NCBI RefSeq assembly: GCF_010820565.1
Contig: NZ_JAAIJQ010000006.1
Coordinates: 1 to 64,000, forward strand
Length of the DNA stretch: 64,000 bases
Reading direction: 5' to 3'
Source of the DNA: Thiorhodococcus minor
Lineage (GTDB): Bacteria; Pseudomonadota; Gammaproteobacteria; Chromatiales; Chromatiaceae
The first letter of the stretch is position 1. Every line of letters begins with the position of its first letter. Position numbers and translations under genes: made by a program. The notes below the pieces were generated by a model. It was given only the letters and a program-made list of their open reading frames with translations. It was not told the origin of the DNA and searched no databases. Shown here one piece after another: positions 27,516 through 36,396 of this stretch.

Positions 27516-28526
27516 TTGGATCCGGCGACGAGCAGCGAAGCAGGCGCGGCTCGCGCGACGCCGGATCTCATTGCACCAAGCTTATCGCTTCTCCCCGAGT
27601 TTCCGCTCGAGCGCGACGCGACGAGCCTGGCTCTCTATCCGGGGACCGCGCAGGAGCTGCGTGCGCGCTGGACTCTGAGACCCGACGACTTCATCAGCTA
27701 TGGTGCTGGCTTCCCGATCGATGCCGGGCGTCCGGAGGCCGTCCTGCGTCTGCGCCGGCTCTCTGCCGAGGGCGGATCCGAGACGGCTCAGGAGATTCGC
27801 CTTCGGCTTCAGGGCATTGGTGGGGAAGGGGATGCCGGATTTCGGGTCGAGGGCGACTACAGCGCCTTCGAAGCCGAGCTTGGCCTCTCCAGCGAGGCCG
27901 GGGGATGGCTGCTGCTCGCGCGCTCCAATCGGCTTCAGCAGGCAACGGGTATCGGGCTCGAGGCGCTCGATGCATTGCAGCGGCCGATGCCGCCCGCAGC
28001 CTCGCGGCCCAGTCCGGTGTCGGTCGAGCCGGGCGAAAGGGCTGCGACTTCTGGCGGGGCGCCGGACGTCGGTCAAAGGTGGCAGGTCCAATCCGGTCTC
28101 TTGCCGTCGCATGGCACAAGCGACGCGCACCCAGGGCCCGGGGCGGCCCTGGGGCTGGGCTCCTCGGACAGCGCCACCCTCGGCTCCCAGATGACCGGAG
28201 AGGAGGCTGGGGGCATCCCGGCGCTATCGGTGCAAATGCAGCCGGGGGGGGAAGGCGGCGGGAATGCGACGCTCGCCCCAATCGAGCGCCCCAGGCTCAT
28301 GTATGGTGAGCCGTGCCCGACCGGTGCCGGTCTCGTCGTCGAGGCCGAGCTGCGTATCCGCGGCTGGGCGCCTCCCAACAGCGAGATCGATCTCTTCGGA
28401 CACCCTTATCGTGTTGGGCCGGGCGGTGGTTTTCAGCTGGTGCTCAAGGTGGACGATGCCGAGCTGCTCAAGCGGGCGCTGGACTTGCACCTGCCGCCCG
28501 AGATCGGCAGTCGGCGCGAGCACTGA
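27516..28526 (+). CDS. DUF4912 domain protein in glycogen cluster
   Basis: 336 residues from TTG 27516. The DUF4912 core is at about 15-150: ATSLALYPGTAQELRARWTL, ending in FEAELGLSSEAGGWLLLARSN, the family's hallmark strand. A 110-residue Ser/Gly/Pro-rich linker follows. A second conserved block, LVVEAELRIRGWAPPNSEID then RVGPGGGFQLVLKV, closes the protein; it looks like a second copy of a beta-sandwich unit. Start is uncertain: the frame is open to 27396 with no ATG, GTG or TTG in between, and an ATC at 27441 has a good GGGAGA 7 bases upstream. The function of DUF4912 is unknown. Position between the GH57 gene and glgA suggests a role in polysaccharide binding or granule formation. Confidence 0.8.
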   Translation: MDPATSSEAGAARATPDLIAPSLSLLPEFPLERDATSLALYPGTAQELRARWTLRPDDFISYGAGFPIDAGRPEAVLRLRRLSAEGGSETAQEIRLRLQGIGGEGDAGFRVEGDYSAFEAELGLSSEAGGWLLLARSNRLQQATGIGLEALDALQRPMPPAASRPSPVSVEPGERAATSGGAPDVGQRWQVQSGLLPSHGTSDAHPGPGAALGLGSSDSATLGSQMTGEEAGGIPALSVQMQPGGEGGGNATLAPIERPRLMYGEPCPTGAGLVVEAELRIRGWAPPNSEIDLFGHPYRVGPGGGFQLVLKVDDAELLKRALDLHLPPEIGSRREH

Positions 28527-28559
28527 GTGGCGCATTCGTGGACGAAGGGGAGCTGGCGT

Positions 28560-30044
28560 ATGCAGATCGCCATGGTGAGCGCCGAGTGCGCGCCCATCGC
28601 AAAGGCAGGCGGACTTGGAGATTTCGTTCAGGGATTGGCGCATGAGCTGATCAAGTCGGGGGAGGCCGTGGAGGTCTGGCTCCCCGCTTACGACGTGCTG
28701 CGGCGCGAGCTCATTTCTGGATTGGACGAGATGGGGCCTAGGCTACAGGTCCACTTCGGTGGACAGCAGATCGAATGCCGACTGCTTCGCGGGAATGTCG
28801 AGGGGATCCCCGTGCTGCTCTTCGACCCGCTCTCCGGTCACCGCTTTTTCGGTCGGTCCTGTATCTACGGGGAAGCGGATGACGCAGAGCGCTTCGCCTT
28901 CTTTTGCAGCGCCGTGCTCGCGCATTTCGCCCAATTGGAGCGCCCGCCGGACGTTTTGCATTGCAACGACTGGCAGACCGGGCTGCTGCCCGTGCTGCTC
29001 GCCGAGCATCAGGGTGAGGAGGCCCAGGCGCGTACCTGCTATACGCTGCACAATGTCGGCTATCAGGGAAAGGTTCAGCCGTCGCTCCTGGAGCAGGTCG
29101 GCTTGGATGCCGCGGCCCTCATGACACCTGGGCGCTTGGCGGACCCGCATGAGCCAGGGGTCGCCAACCTCATGCAGGGTGGGATCCGTTACGCCGGATT
29201 CGTCAACACGGTCTCGCCACGCTATGCCTGGGAAGTGCAGAGCACCGAGCAGGGCATGGGCTTGCAGTCCCTCTTCCAGGAGAACCGCCACAAGTTCGGC
29301 GGCATTCTCAATGGCATCGACGAGAGTGTCTGGGGTCCCGAGGTCGATGCCCACATCCCAGTGAATTTCGGTCCGGGCTCACTGCCGAAGAAGGCGGTGA
29401 ATCGTCGCGAGCTGCGCCTGCGTCTGGGCTTGCAGGAGACGGAGAAGCCGATCTTCGCCGTGGTCAGCCGGCTCGACCGGCAAAAGGGTATCGACCTCAT
29501 CCAGCACGCTGTCCGCTATGCGCTCGCCGAGGGCGGTCAAATGGTCCTGCTCGGCTCGTCGCTCGACCCGGCGATCACGCGCGCCTTCGAGTCGCTCAAG
29601 GCGGAGCTGGGCTCCGGGCCGGACTGCCACCTCGAGCTGGGCTATGACGAGGCGCTGGCGCACCTCATCTACGCCGGAGCGGATATGATCCTGATCCCGA
29701 GCCTGTACGAGCCTTGCGGTCTGACACAGCTCATTGCGATGAAGTATGGCACTGTCCCCATCGTCCGCCGTGTCGGAGGGCTCGCCGATACGGTCTTCGA
29801 TGCGCACTACTCGGACAAATCCTTCGAGGCGCGCAACGGCTATGTCTTCGATGATGCCACGGAGGATGCTTTGGAAGGCGCCATGAGCCGAGCCATCGCA
29901 CTCTGGCGTCGGTTCCCGCAGTATTTCCGTCAGCTGCGGGCCAACGGCATGCGCGGCGACTACTCATGGCGCAAGCCGGCCCAAGACTACCTCAAGATCT
30001 ACAAGAAGCTGTGCGCGCTCTCCGTGCGCGCGGGCACCGGGTGA
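28560..30044 (+). CDS. glgA: glycogen synthase (GT5)
   Basis: 494 residues from ATG 28560, with AAGGGGAG about 8 bases upstream; a GTG at 28527 also fits but lacks such a site. It transfers glucose from ADP-glucose to the growing alpha-1,4 chain. The ADP-glucose-binding K-x-G-G-L motif is present (AKAGGLGD, near residue 18), along with HCNDWQTGLLP and the C-terminal GT-B signature YEPCGLTQLIAMKYG followed by RRVGGLADTV. It starts 34 bases after the DUF4912 stop, so it is in the same operon. No glgC or glgB is in the window. Confidence 0.95.
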   Translation: MQIAMVSAECAPIAKAGGLGDFVQGLAHELIKSGEAVEVWLPAYDVLRRELISGLDEMGPRLQVHFGGQQIECRLLRGNVEGIPVLLFDPLSGHRFFGRSCIYGEADDAERFAFFCSAVLAHFAQLERPPDVLHCNDWQTGLLPVLLAEHQGEEAQARTCYTLHNVGYQGKVQPSLLEQVGLDAAALMTPGRLADPHEPGVANLMQGGIRYAGFVNTVSPRYAWEVQSTEQGMGLQSLFQENRHKFGGILNGIDESVWGPEVDAHIPVNFGPGSLPKKAVNRRELRLRLGLQETEKPIFAVVSRLDRQKGIDLIQHAVRYALAEGGQMVLLGSSLDPAITRAFESLKAELGSGPDCHLELGYDEALAHLIYAGADMILIPSLYEPCGLTQLIAMKYGTVPIVRRVGGLADTVFDAHYSDKSFEARNGYVFDDATEDALEGAMSRAIALWRRFPQYFRQLRANGMRGDYSWRKPAQDYLKIYKKLCALSVRAGTG

Positions 30045-30506
30045 GCTTGGACGGGAGTCCGCGATGGCGGGGCTAGGTCAGGGCGGCGGCTACGCCTGGC
30101 CATCGTCCCCAAGGACTGTGGTCGACCCCGAGGATAGCCTGTGCGGCGATCCGCTGAGGCGATTTCCAGGGAAGCTTATTCCAGAGAGGAGCTCGAGGCG
30201 CCGGCTTCATCGCTCGGCCGAGCGACGTCGGGTCGGGTCAGCCGCTCAATCCGTGGGAGCGGCGCCCCGCCGCGGCGCTCCCACGCAATGCCTGACCGAT
30301 GGTGCGTGATCGGATCGCCTTTGGTAAGAAGACTCTCGGAAATCGCCTAAGGCGATCGCCGGAAATTCTCATACCAGGTGGCGCCGGATTGAGGTCCGCC
30401 TTCAAGGAGGGCCGGCAGGCGCATCGCCGAGCGATGTGACTGTCGGCGCGACACGGAAGGCGGGCGTCAAGAAAAGCCAGATGCTATGCGAACTGACAGA
30501 AATCGC
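30045..30506. other. non-coding gap after glgA with hairpins and short repeats
   Basis: No gene seen; short frames here are unconvincing. A strong hairpin has perfect 10-bp arms, CGTGGGAGCG (30252-30261) and CGCTCCCACG (30276-30285), with GC-rich loop bases that could pair further, like a REP element. The 13-mer GAAATCGCCTAAG occurs at 30339-30351 and 30499-30511. The first copy is part of a palindrome, ATCGCC-TAA-GGCGAT (30342-30356); the second overlaps the end of the PilZ gene. Confidence 0.55.
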
Positions 30507-30932
30507 CTAAGTGGCTCTCAGGCCGCTATCCGAGTCGTGCCTGTCAATTCGTGACGGATGCGGCGCCCCTTGCTCACAGGTCATGAGGGTGCGAATGCTT
30601 GTCAGCGCAAGTGCGCCGACGTCCGAGAACTCGATTCCGAGGCACCATTGGTCGTCCTCGCTGGTCGGAGAGATCCAGGCCACCGAGCCGACGGCTTGAA
30701 TCCCTTCCGGCAGCTCGGGTGATTCCATCTCGACCAGGAGCCGGGAGCGCAGTGCGAAGAGCCGGTCGCTGCAGACTCGCAGCCCGCCCTCGCCGATGTC
30801 GCGCCCCGTCACGTCATGCATGCCGAGCCTGGGCGTTCTTGGCTCCAAGCTCAGCGGAAGCAGCCTGGCGTGGCACTCCCAGGCGACTCGGTCGCAACTG
30901 CGCCTCTCGTCAGCGATTTTCTCAGACGTCAT
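30507..30932 (-). CDS. PilZ domain protein
   Basis: 141 residues. A PilZ domain covers most of the protein: R11-x-x-x-R15 (RSCDR) near the N-terminus and GRDIGEGGLRV, the D-x-G-x-x-G form of the second c-di-GMP contact. Typical closing strands GSVAWISP and WCLGIEFSDVG follow. It probably binds c-di-GMP in the cytosol; the partner is unknown. It is convergent with glgA across a 460-bp non-coding gap. It stands alone on its strand; the next minus-strand gene, a lipoprotein gene, lies 283 bp further up. Confidence 0.88.
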   Translation of the reverse strand: MTSEKIADERRSCDRVAWECHARLLPLSLEPRTPRLGMHDVTGRDIGEGGLRVCSDRLFALRSRLLVEMESPELPEGIQAVGSVAWISPTSEDDQWCLGIEFSDVGALALTSIRTLMTCEQGAPHPSRIDRHDSDSGLRAT

Positions 30933-31214
30933 CGATCGATTCCCTCCTGTCTCTTGCTATGACTTGGGGCTTGGGGCTTGGGACCGTTCCGGCGCGCAGG
31001 GCGCTGCGCCGGTGCGCGCTCTTCGGAGTCGATCCAGTTGCTGGAGCAATCTGCTCGGCGAATCTATGCTGCTCGGCGAATCCGTCAAGTATAGGCCGAT
31101 TCATTCGATTGGCTGCAAACGGATGCCGTATCCCGGGCGACTCGCCGGCCTGGGGGCCGGAAACATGCGACCCAGCCGTCGCTGTAGCCGAGAGGCCGGC
31201 CGAGGTTGACCCGC

Positions 31215-31574
31215 CTAGTCTCTGTGCATCATGCAGTTCGGGGCCAAGCGAACGCGCTCCGTCTGGCCGGAACGGATGTTGACGACCCCGCCACAGTCGT
31301 TCAGGCCGATGGAGTAGCCGAGGAGGTACTCGCCTGAATCCAGTCTCACGCGATGGCTTTGTCCCATGCCGAGGCGGTAGAGAGGCTTGCCGTCGAGTGT
31401 GACGCGCAGGGTACCGAAGATGCCGACCGGAGACTGGTCGCGGTAAATGATCAGGGTGCCGGCCTCCGAGGGCTTGGCGGGCGGCGGCAGGCTGCCGACC
31501 GGGCCACCTGAGAAGGCGCAGCCGGCGAGCAGGATGGGGGGCAGCAGGGGTAATGCTGGGCGGTGCGTGGCCAT
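31215..31574 (-). CDS. small hypothetical lipoprotein (119 aa)
   Basis: The N-terminus (MATHRPALPLLPPILLAGC) carries a short hydrophobic stretch and a lipobox ending at Cys19, so the protein should be lipid-anchored. The mature part has a GTLIIYRDQSPVGIFGTLRV strand pair and then SHRVRLDSGEYLLGYS, a beta-sandwich pattern like DUF2846-type lipoproteins. A Cys in GLNDCGGV and another in LAPNCMM could form a disulfide. The next gene on the opposite strand is folP. Function unknown. Confidence 0.72.
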   Translation of the reverse strand: MATHRPALPLLPPILLAGCAFSGGPVGSLPPPAKPSEAGTLIIYRDQSPVGIFGTLRVTLDGKPLYRLGMGQSHRVRLDSGEYLLGYSIGLNDCGGVVNIRSGQTERVRLAPNCMMHRD

Positions 31575-31742
31575 TGAGACGTCTCCAGTGCGTGTTCATC
31601 TGGTCGGGCGGTCCGATGCCCGGGGCGGGGCCTGCGGCGCATCGCGCAGCCGGTCGCTGAGGCGGGCCGGATTCGCTATTCTGCGAAGATCATGCGCGCC
31701 CTCGGCGGCGACAGTCAAAACATCCAAGGGTAAGGCGAGGCA

Positions 31743-32594
31743 ATGATGGGCGAGGCGTCCCAGGGATCGAGCGATGGTCCCCAGATCAATGGTCCTCAAG
31801 TCATGGGGATCCTGAACCTGACCCCGGACAGCTTTTCGGACGGCGGTCTCTACACGGACCCGGAGCAGGCGGTCCGCCATGCGCTGGCGATGCTCGCCGA
31901 GGGCGCGGATATTCTGGACATCGGGGGCGAGTCCACGCGGCCGGGCTCCAAGTCGGTCTCGCCGCAAGAGCAGGAGCTGCGGGTGCTCCCTGTGATCCGC
32001 CGGCTGCGGGAGCGGATTCCGGTCTCCACGCCGATCAGCATCGACACGACCTCCGCGCGGGTCGCGCGGGCCGCGCTGGACGCGGGCGCGAGCTGGATCA
32101 ACGACACCTCCGCCGGGCTCGACGACGGGGAGATGCTGCCCTTGGCCGCCGAGCGTGGCGCTCCTATCGTGCTCATGCATCGCCTGGGTGTGCCGGCGAC
32201 GATGCAGGAGGCCCCCAGCTATGACGACGTTGTCGCCGAGGTCTGCGATCATCTGACCGAGCGGGCCCAGGCCGCGCTTGCCGCAGGTATTGCGGCCGAT
32301 CGCATCCTGCTCGACCCAGGTATCGGCTTCGGCAAGCTGGCCGCTCACAATCTGGCGCTCCTGGGGGCTCTGGACCGCATTGTCGCCATTGGCTTCCAAG
32401 TGCTGCTCGGCACTAGCAGGAAGCGCTTCATGGGGGCCATCTGCGGGGGCGTCGAGCCAGCCGCGCTCATGCCGGCGACCTGCGCGACGACCACCCTGGG
32501 GGTCATGAGCGGCGTGCGGGTGTTTCGGGTCCATGATGTGGCGGGAAATCGGCAGGCCGCCGATATCGCCTGGGCGGTCAGAAATGCCCGCTAG
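31743..32594 (+). CDS. folP: dihydropteroate synthase
   Basis: 283 residues. It condenses p-aminobenzoate with 6-hydroxymethyl-7,8-dihydropterin pyrophosphate in folate synthesis and is the sulfonamide target. Motifs are GILNLTPDSFSDGG (pterin-side loop 1), DIGGESTRPGS (loop 2), INDTSAG, the DPGIGFGK strand, GTSRKRF and the C-terminal VFRVHDV. The first 17 residues before the core are extra, so a slightly later start is possible. E. coli-type neighbours (ftsH, glmM) are not here; mtgA follows 27 bases later on the same strand. Confidence 0.95.
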   Translation: MMGEASQGSSDGPQINGPQVMGILNLTPDSFSDGGLYTDPEQAVRHALAMLAEGADILDIGGESTRPGSKSVSPQEQELRVLPVIRRLRERIPVSTPISIDTTSARVARAALDAGASWINDTSAGLDDGEMLPLAAERGAPIVLMHRLGVPATMQEAPSYDDVVAEVCDHLTERAQAALAAGIAADRILLDPGIGFGKLAAHNLALLGALDRIVAIGFQVLLGTSRKRFMGAICGGVEPAALMPATCATTTLGVMSGVRVFRVHDVAGNRQAADIAWAVRNAR

Positions 32595-32621
32595 ATATCT
32601 GGTGCGTGGCGGTCGCGGGCG

Positions 32622-33347
32622 ATGAGTGCGCGGCGCAAAAGGGCGGGGCCGCTGCGCTGGGTCGCCCGGCTAATGCTCGTCTTCCTGCTGTTGTCCGTCG
32701 GACTGGTGGCCTTGTTTCGCTGGGTCGACCCACAGCTGTCGGCCGTCATGATCCAGCACTGGGTCGCCGCCCATCTCGAGGACAAGGGGCGGCCTTACAT
32801 CTATCACGAGTGGGTAGACTGGGAGCGCATTCCGGGCTCGCTCGCCCTTGCCGTGCTGGCCGCCGAGGACCAACGCTTTCCGAGCCATCGCGGCTTCGAC
32901 TTCGTCGAGCTGCGCAAGGCGGTCGAGACCTACCAGGAGGGCGGGGGCCTGCGGGGCGCGAGCACCATCAGTCAGCAAACCGCGAAGAATCTCTTCCTCT
33001 GGTCGGGGCGCGACTTCCTGCGCAAGGGGCTCGAGGCCTGGCTCACGCTGCTTATGGAGGCGCTGTGGCCGAAGGAGCGGATCCTCGAGGTCTACCTCAA
33101 TGTCGCTCAGTTCGGCCCCGACACCTATGGAGTCGGGGCCGCGAGCTGGCGTTTCTTCCAGCGCCCTGTCGAAGCCATCGAGCCCGGGCAGGCCGCGCTC
33201 ATGGCTGCCGTGCTGCCGAACCCCAAGATCTATCGGTTAGCGCAGCCGTCTGCCAAGGTGCATCGCAGGGCGGCCCGAATTGCAGCCCAGATGCGGAATC
33301 TCGGCGGCGTCCGCTACCTCGAAAAGCTCTCGCAGCAGCAGTCCTGA
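32622..33347 (+). CDS. mtgA: monofunctional peptidoglycan glycosyltransferase
   Basis: 241-residue GT51 enzyme that polymerises glycan strands from lipid II on the periplasmic side. One N-terminal anchor (about 14-33) follows basic residues. The catalytic Glu lies in LAAEDQRFPSHRGFDF, and the second motif is RGASTISQQTAKNLFLW. KERILEVYLNVAQFGPDTYG and a final YLEKLSQQQS match MtgA length and layout. It has no transpeptidase domain. Downstream on the same strand is the class A penicillin-binding protein, so the two polymerases are neighbours. Confidence 0.95.
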   Translation: MSARRKRAGPLRWVARLMLVFLLLSVGLVALFRWVDPQLSAVMIQHWVAAHLEDKGRPYIYHEWVDWERIPGSLALAVLAAEDQRFPSHRGFDFVELRKAVETYQEGGGLRGASTISQQTAKNLFLWSGRDFLRKGLEAWLTLLMEALWPKERILEVYLNVAQFGPDTYGVGAASWRFFQRPVEAIEPGQAALMAAVLPNPKIYRLAQPSAKVHRRAARIAAQMRNLGGVRYLEKLSQQQS

Positions 33348-33582
33348 GCGGGCTGTCCCCGCGCGGCCTCTCGCTCTTGCAGCGCGGTGCGCGCCACGCC
33401 TGGGCGGAAGGAGCTTGCCGCGCAGGCGGCTCCAGGTTGGCGGCGCGCCGACTTTCGGAGGGTGTTTCCCGGCGTCTCCTCGCAGTGGCCTTGGTGTACA
33501 ATCGCGGCGCATCCAAAATGATGAATAGCCCTAGTTTTTTTGGGCCCGGTCGCCCCGAAGGCGGTTGCGGGCGGAGTGGACT

Positions 33583-36225
33583 TTGGACAAAGAACCGACG
33601 CAACCTAGGCGCCCAGCGCCCCCGGCCGCTGGGTCCAGCAAGCCCGGATCCAAGCCAGTAGCAGGCGCTGCCCGCCCGTCCAAGCCGCGCGCCAAGGCCG
33701 CGAGCACGGGCAAGCCGAGCCCGCGCAAGGCGCCCAAGTCGACCGCCATGCCGAAGCGACGCCGCCCGCGCCGCGCCTCTCGGGCGCCGCGCTCTCCGCT
33801 CGGCTGGCTCCTGCACCTTCTGGGCAGCGGGCTGGGCGTGCCCTTGCAGCTCGCCGCCCTAGGGCTGCTCGGTGCCGCGGTCTTCGTGCATGTCACCCTC
33901 CCGGATCTGCCGGACGTGCGCTCGCTGCGCGATGTGCAGTTCAAGGAGCCGCTGCGCGTCTTCAGCGCCGACGGTCGGCTCATGGACCAATTCGGCATCC
34001 AGCGCCGCCGCCCGGTATCGATCGTGGACATCCCGCCGCTCGTCATCCAGGCCTTCCTGGCGACCGAGGACAGCCGCTTCTACGAGCATGGCGGTATCGA
34101 CGCCGTCGGCATGGCGCGCGCGCTCGTCAGCTACATCGCAACCGGTCAGAAGGCGCAAGGCGGCAGCACCATCTCCATGCAGGTGACCCGCAACTTCTTC
34201 CTCTCCCCCGAGAAGACCTTCCAGCGCAAGCTCACGGAAGTCCTGCTGACCATGCATGTGGAGCAGACGCTGAGCAAGGACGAGATCCTCGAGCTCTATC
34301 TGAACCAGATCTTCTTCGGTCACCGCGCCTATGGGATCTCGGCGGCGGCGGCGCTCTACTACGACAAGCGCCTCGATCAGCTCACGGTTGCCGAGGCGGC
34401 CATGCTGGCAGGTATCCCCAAGGCGCCCTCGACCAACAACCCGGTCACCAATCCGCGCCGGGCACTTGCGCGGCGCGACTACATCCTGGGCCGGATGCTC
34501 GAGCTTGGCTTCATCGACGGCCTCGAGCACGAGATCGCCCGCAGCACGCCGGACATGGCGAGTCTGCACAGGCGCGAGCGCGAGCTGGATGCCGGCTATG
34601 CCGCGGAGATGGCGCGCGCCGAGATCGTGCGCTTCTTCGGCGAGGACGCGATCAGCCGCGGCTATCGCGTGACCACGACCATCGACTCCCGGCTCCAGAC
34701 CGAGGCGCAGGAGGCCGTGCGCAAGTCGCTGAGGCTCTACGACCGGCGTCATGGCTATCGCGGACCAGAGGCAAGGGTCGACCTCGAGGAGATGACCGAG
34801 GAAGACATGGACGACTATCTGAGCGACGTCACGCGCGTTCCCGAGCTGGAGCCCGGGCTGGTTACCAGGGTCGGGAAATCCTCCATCGACATCTACATGG
34901 GCCAGGGTGAGCAGGTGACCCTGCGCGGGAGCAAGTTCTCCTGGGCGCGCAGCCGGCGCAATCTCGCGCGCTGGCGCGGTCCGCGGCGCAAGTCGTCGCA
35001 GGCGGTCGCCGTGGGCGACCTGGTACGTCTCAAGCGCCTCGACAAGGGCGGCTGGATCCTGTCTCAGATCCCGGCCGTCTCTGGCACTCTGGTCTCGCTG
35101 GATCCCCACGACGGTGCCGTGCGCGCCCTGGTGGGCGGCTATTCCTTCTCGACATCGAAGTTCAACCGGGCGGTCGACATGCGCCGCCAGCCCGGATCCA
35201 GCTTCAAGCCGTTCGTCTACGCGGCGGCGCTGAACGAGGGCTGGACGCCGGCCAGCCTGCTGCGCGACGAGGCGGTCAAGCTCAAGACGAAGGAGCGCTG
35301 GAATCCCAAGAACGCGGACCACAAGGAGCTCGGGCCCATCCGCATGCGCAAGGCGCTGGCGCTGTCGCGCAATCTCGCCAGCATCAATCTGCTGCAAAGT
35401 GTCGGCCTGGAAGATGCGCAGTCCTACATCAGCCGGTTCGGCTTCGACTTGGAGGCCATGCCCTTGGGGCTGTCGATGGCCTTGGGGACCGGTGAGCTAT
35501 CCCCGGTGAAGCTCGCCGAGGGCTACGCCGTCTTCGCCAATGGCGGCTACCACGTCATCCCCTATTTCATCGAGCGGATCGAAGACGGCGATGGCAGCGT
35601 GGTCTTCGAGGCGAATCCGACGCGCTCCTGCGCCGATTGCTGGTACAAGTCCGGCGAAGCGGCTGCGATCTCCGCCGGCACCCGGCGCGGCGTGCGGGCC
35701 GAGCAGGCGATCGATCCGCGCACGGCCTATCAGATCACCTCGCTGCTGCGCGAGGTCATCGAGCATGGCACGGGGCGCCGCGCGCGCAAGCTCGCGCGTC
35801 CCGACATCGTGGGCAAGACGGGCACGACGAACGACGTGCGCGACTCCTGGTTCGCCGGCTACCAAGCCAACTTCGTCACCATTGCCTGGATGGGCTTCGA
35901 CGACTTCGGCAAGCTCGGTCGCGGCGAAGAGGGCGGCAGGGCCGCGCTCGGCATGTGGGTGGATTTCATGGAAGACGCGCTCGAGGGCCAGCCGGTCGCC
36001 GAGCTGGAGCCGCCCGAGGGGCTGATTCAGGTGCGCGTCGACCCCAATCGGGGGGTCGAGACCAGGTCCAAGAGCGGCATCCTCGAGCTGATCCAAGAGG
36101 AATATCGCGACAACATCCTCGGCCCCGAGCCGATCAAGGTCGCCGCGCCGCGCAGGTCCACGAGCCGCAAGCGCTCGCGCACGGTCCAGCGCTCGGCACC
36201 GCGTGTGATGGACGATCTCTTCTAG
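33583..36225 (+). CDS. mrcA: class A penicillin-binding protein 1A
   Basis: About 880 residues from TTG 33583 (GGAG 6 bases upstream; a TTG at 33565 is the alternative). A basic Pro/Lys/Arg-rich cytoplasmic tail of about 75 residues precedes one membrane helix. The glycosyltransferase domain has ATEDSRFYEHGGID and GGSTISMQVTRNFFLS. An OB-like insert (about 390-480) follows. The transpeptidase motifs are GSSFKP (nucleophile Ser and Lys), SRN in ALSRNLASIN, and KTG in VGKTGTTND. It makes and cross-links glycan strands. The usual pilM-Q neighbours of gammaproteobacterial mrcA are absent. Confidence 0.93.
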   Translation: MDKEPTQPRRPAPPAAGSSKPGSKPVAGAARPSKPRAKAASTGKPSPRKAPKSTAMPKRRRPRRASRAPRSPLGWLLHLLGSGLGVPLQLAALGLLGAAVFVHVTLPDLPDVRSLRDVQFKEPLRVFSADGRLMDQFGIQRRRPVSIVDIPPLVIQAFLATEDSRFYEHGGIDAVGMARALVSYIATGQKAQGGSTISMQVTRNFFLSPEKTFQRKLTEVLLTMHVEQTLSKDEILELYLNQIFFGHRAYGISAAAALYYDKRLDQLTVAEAAMLAGIPKAPSTNNPVTNPRRALARRDYILGRMLELGFIDGLEHEIARSTPDMASLHRRERELDAGYAAEMARAEIVRFFGEDAISRGYRVTTTIDSRLQTEAQEAVRKSLRLYDRRHGYRGPEARVDLEEMTEEDMDDYLSDVTRVPELEPGLVTRVGKSSIDIYMGQGEQVTLRGSKFSWARSRRNLARWRGPRRKSSQAVAVGDLVRLKRLDKGGWILSQIPAVSGTLVSLDPHDGAVRALVGGYSFSTSKFNRAVDMRRQPGSSFKPFVYAAALNEGWTPASLLRDEAVKLKTKERWNPKNADHKELGPIRMRKALALSRNLASINLLQSVGLEDAQSYISRFGFDLEAMPLGLSMALGTGELSPVKLAEGYAVFANGGYHVIPYFIERIEDGDGSVVFEANPTRSCADCWYKSGEAAAISAGTRRGVRAEQAIDPRTAYQITSLLREVIEHGTGRRARKLARPDIVGKTGTTNDVRDSWFAGYQANFVTIAWMGFDDFGKLGRGEEGGRAALGMWVDFMEDALEGQPVAELEPPEGLIQVRVDPNRGVETRSKSGILELIQEEYRDNILGPEPIKVAAPRRSTSRKRSRTVQRSAPRVMDDLF

Positions 36226-36286
36226 CCTAGAAAGAGCCGCCAGCAGCTAGCTCGAATCCCCGTCATGGATCACAGTGACTGGGGCT

Positions 36287-36336
36287 CCTGGGGGCTTGCC
36301 CCCCAGGTCAGCGGGTGTCGGCCTAGAGGCCGACAC
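36287..36336. terminator. two consecutive hairpins between convergent genes
   Basis: CCTGGGGGC (36287-36295) pairs with GCCCCCCAGG (36298-36307). Then GTGTCGGCCT (36315-36324) pairs perfectly with AGGCCGACAC (36327-36336) across a 2-base spacer. They lie between the end of the penicillin-binding protein gene and the end of the convergent lipoprotein gene, so bidirectional termination is plausible, though no T-run follows. Confidence 0.55.
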
Positions 36337-36396
36337 TCCCAGCGCTGGCGCCGCCGGGATTGATCCTGTGCTCGCCACTCTGGGTGATGAGAACGG

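Noticed and set aside
36287-36336. Riboswitch or attenuator of alaC or DUF6279
   Set aside because: The hairpins lie at the 3' ends of both neighbouring genes, not in a leader.
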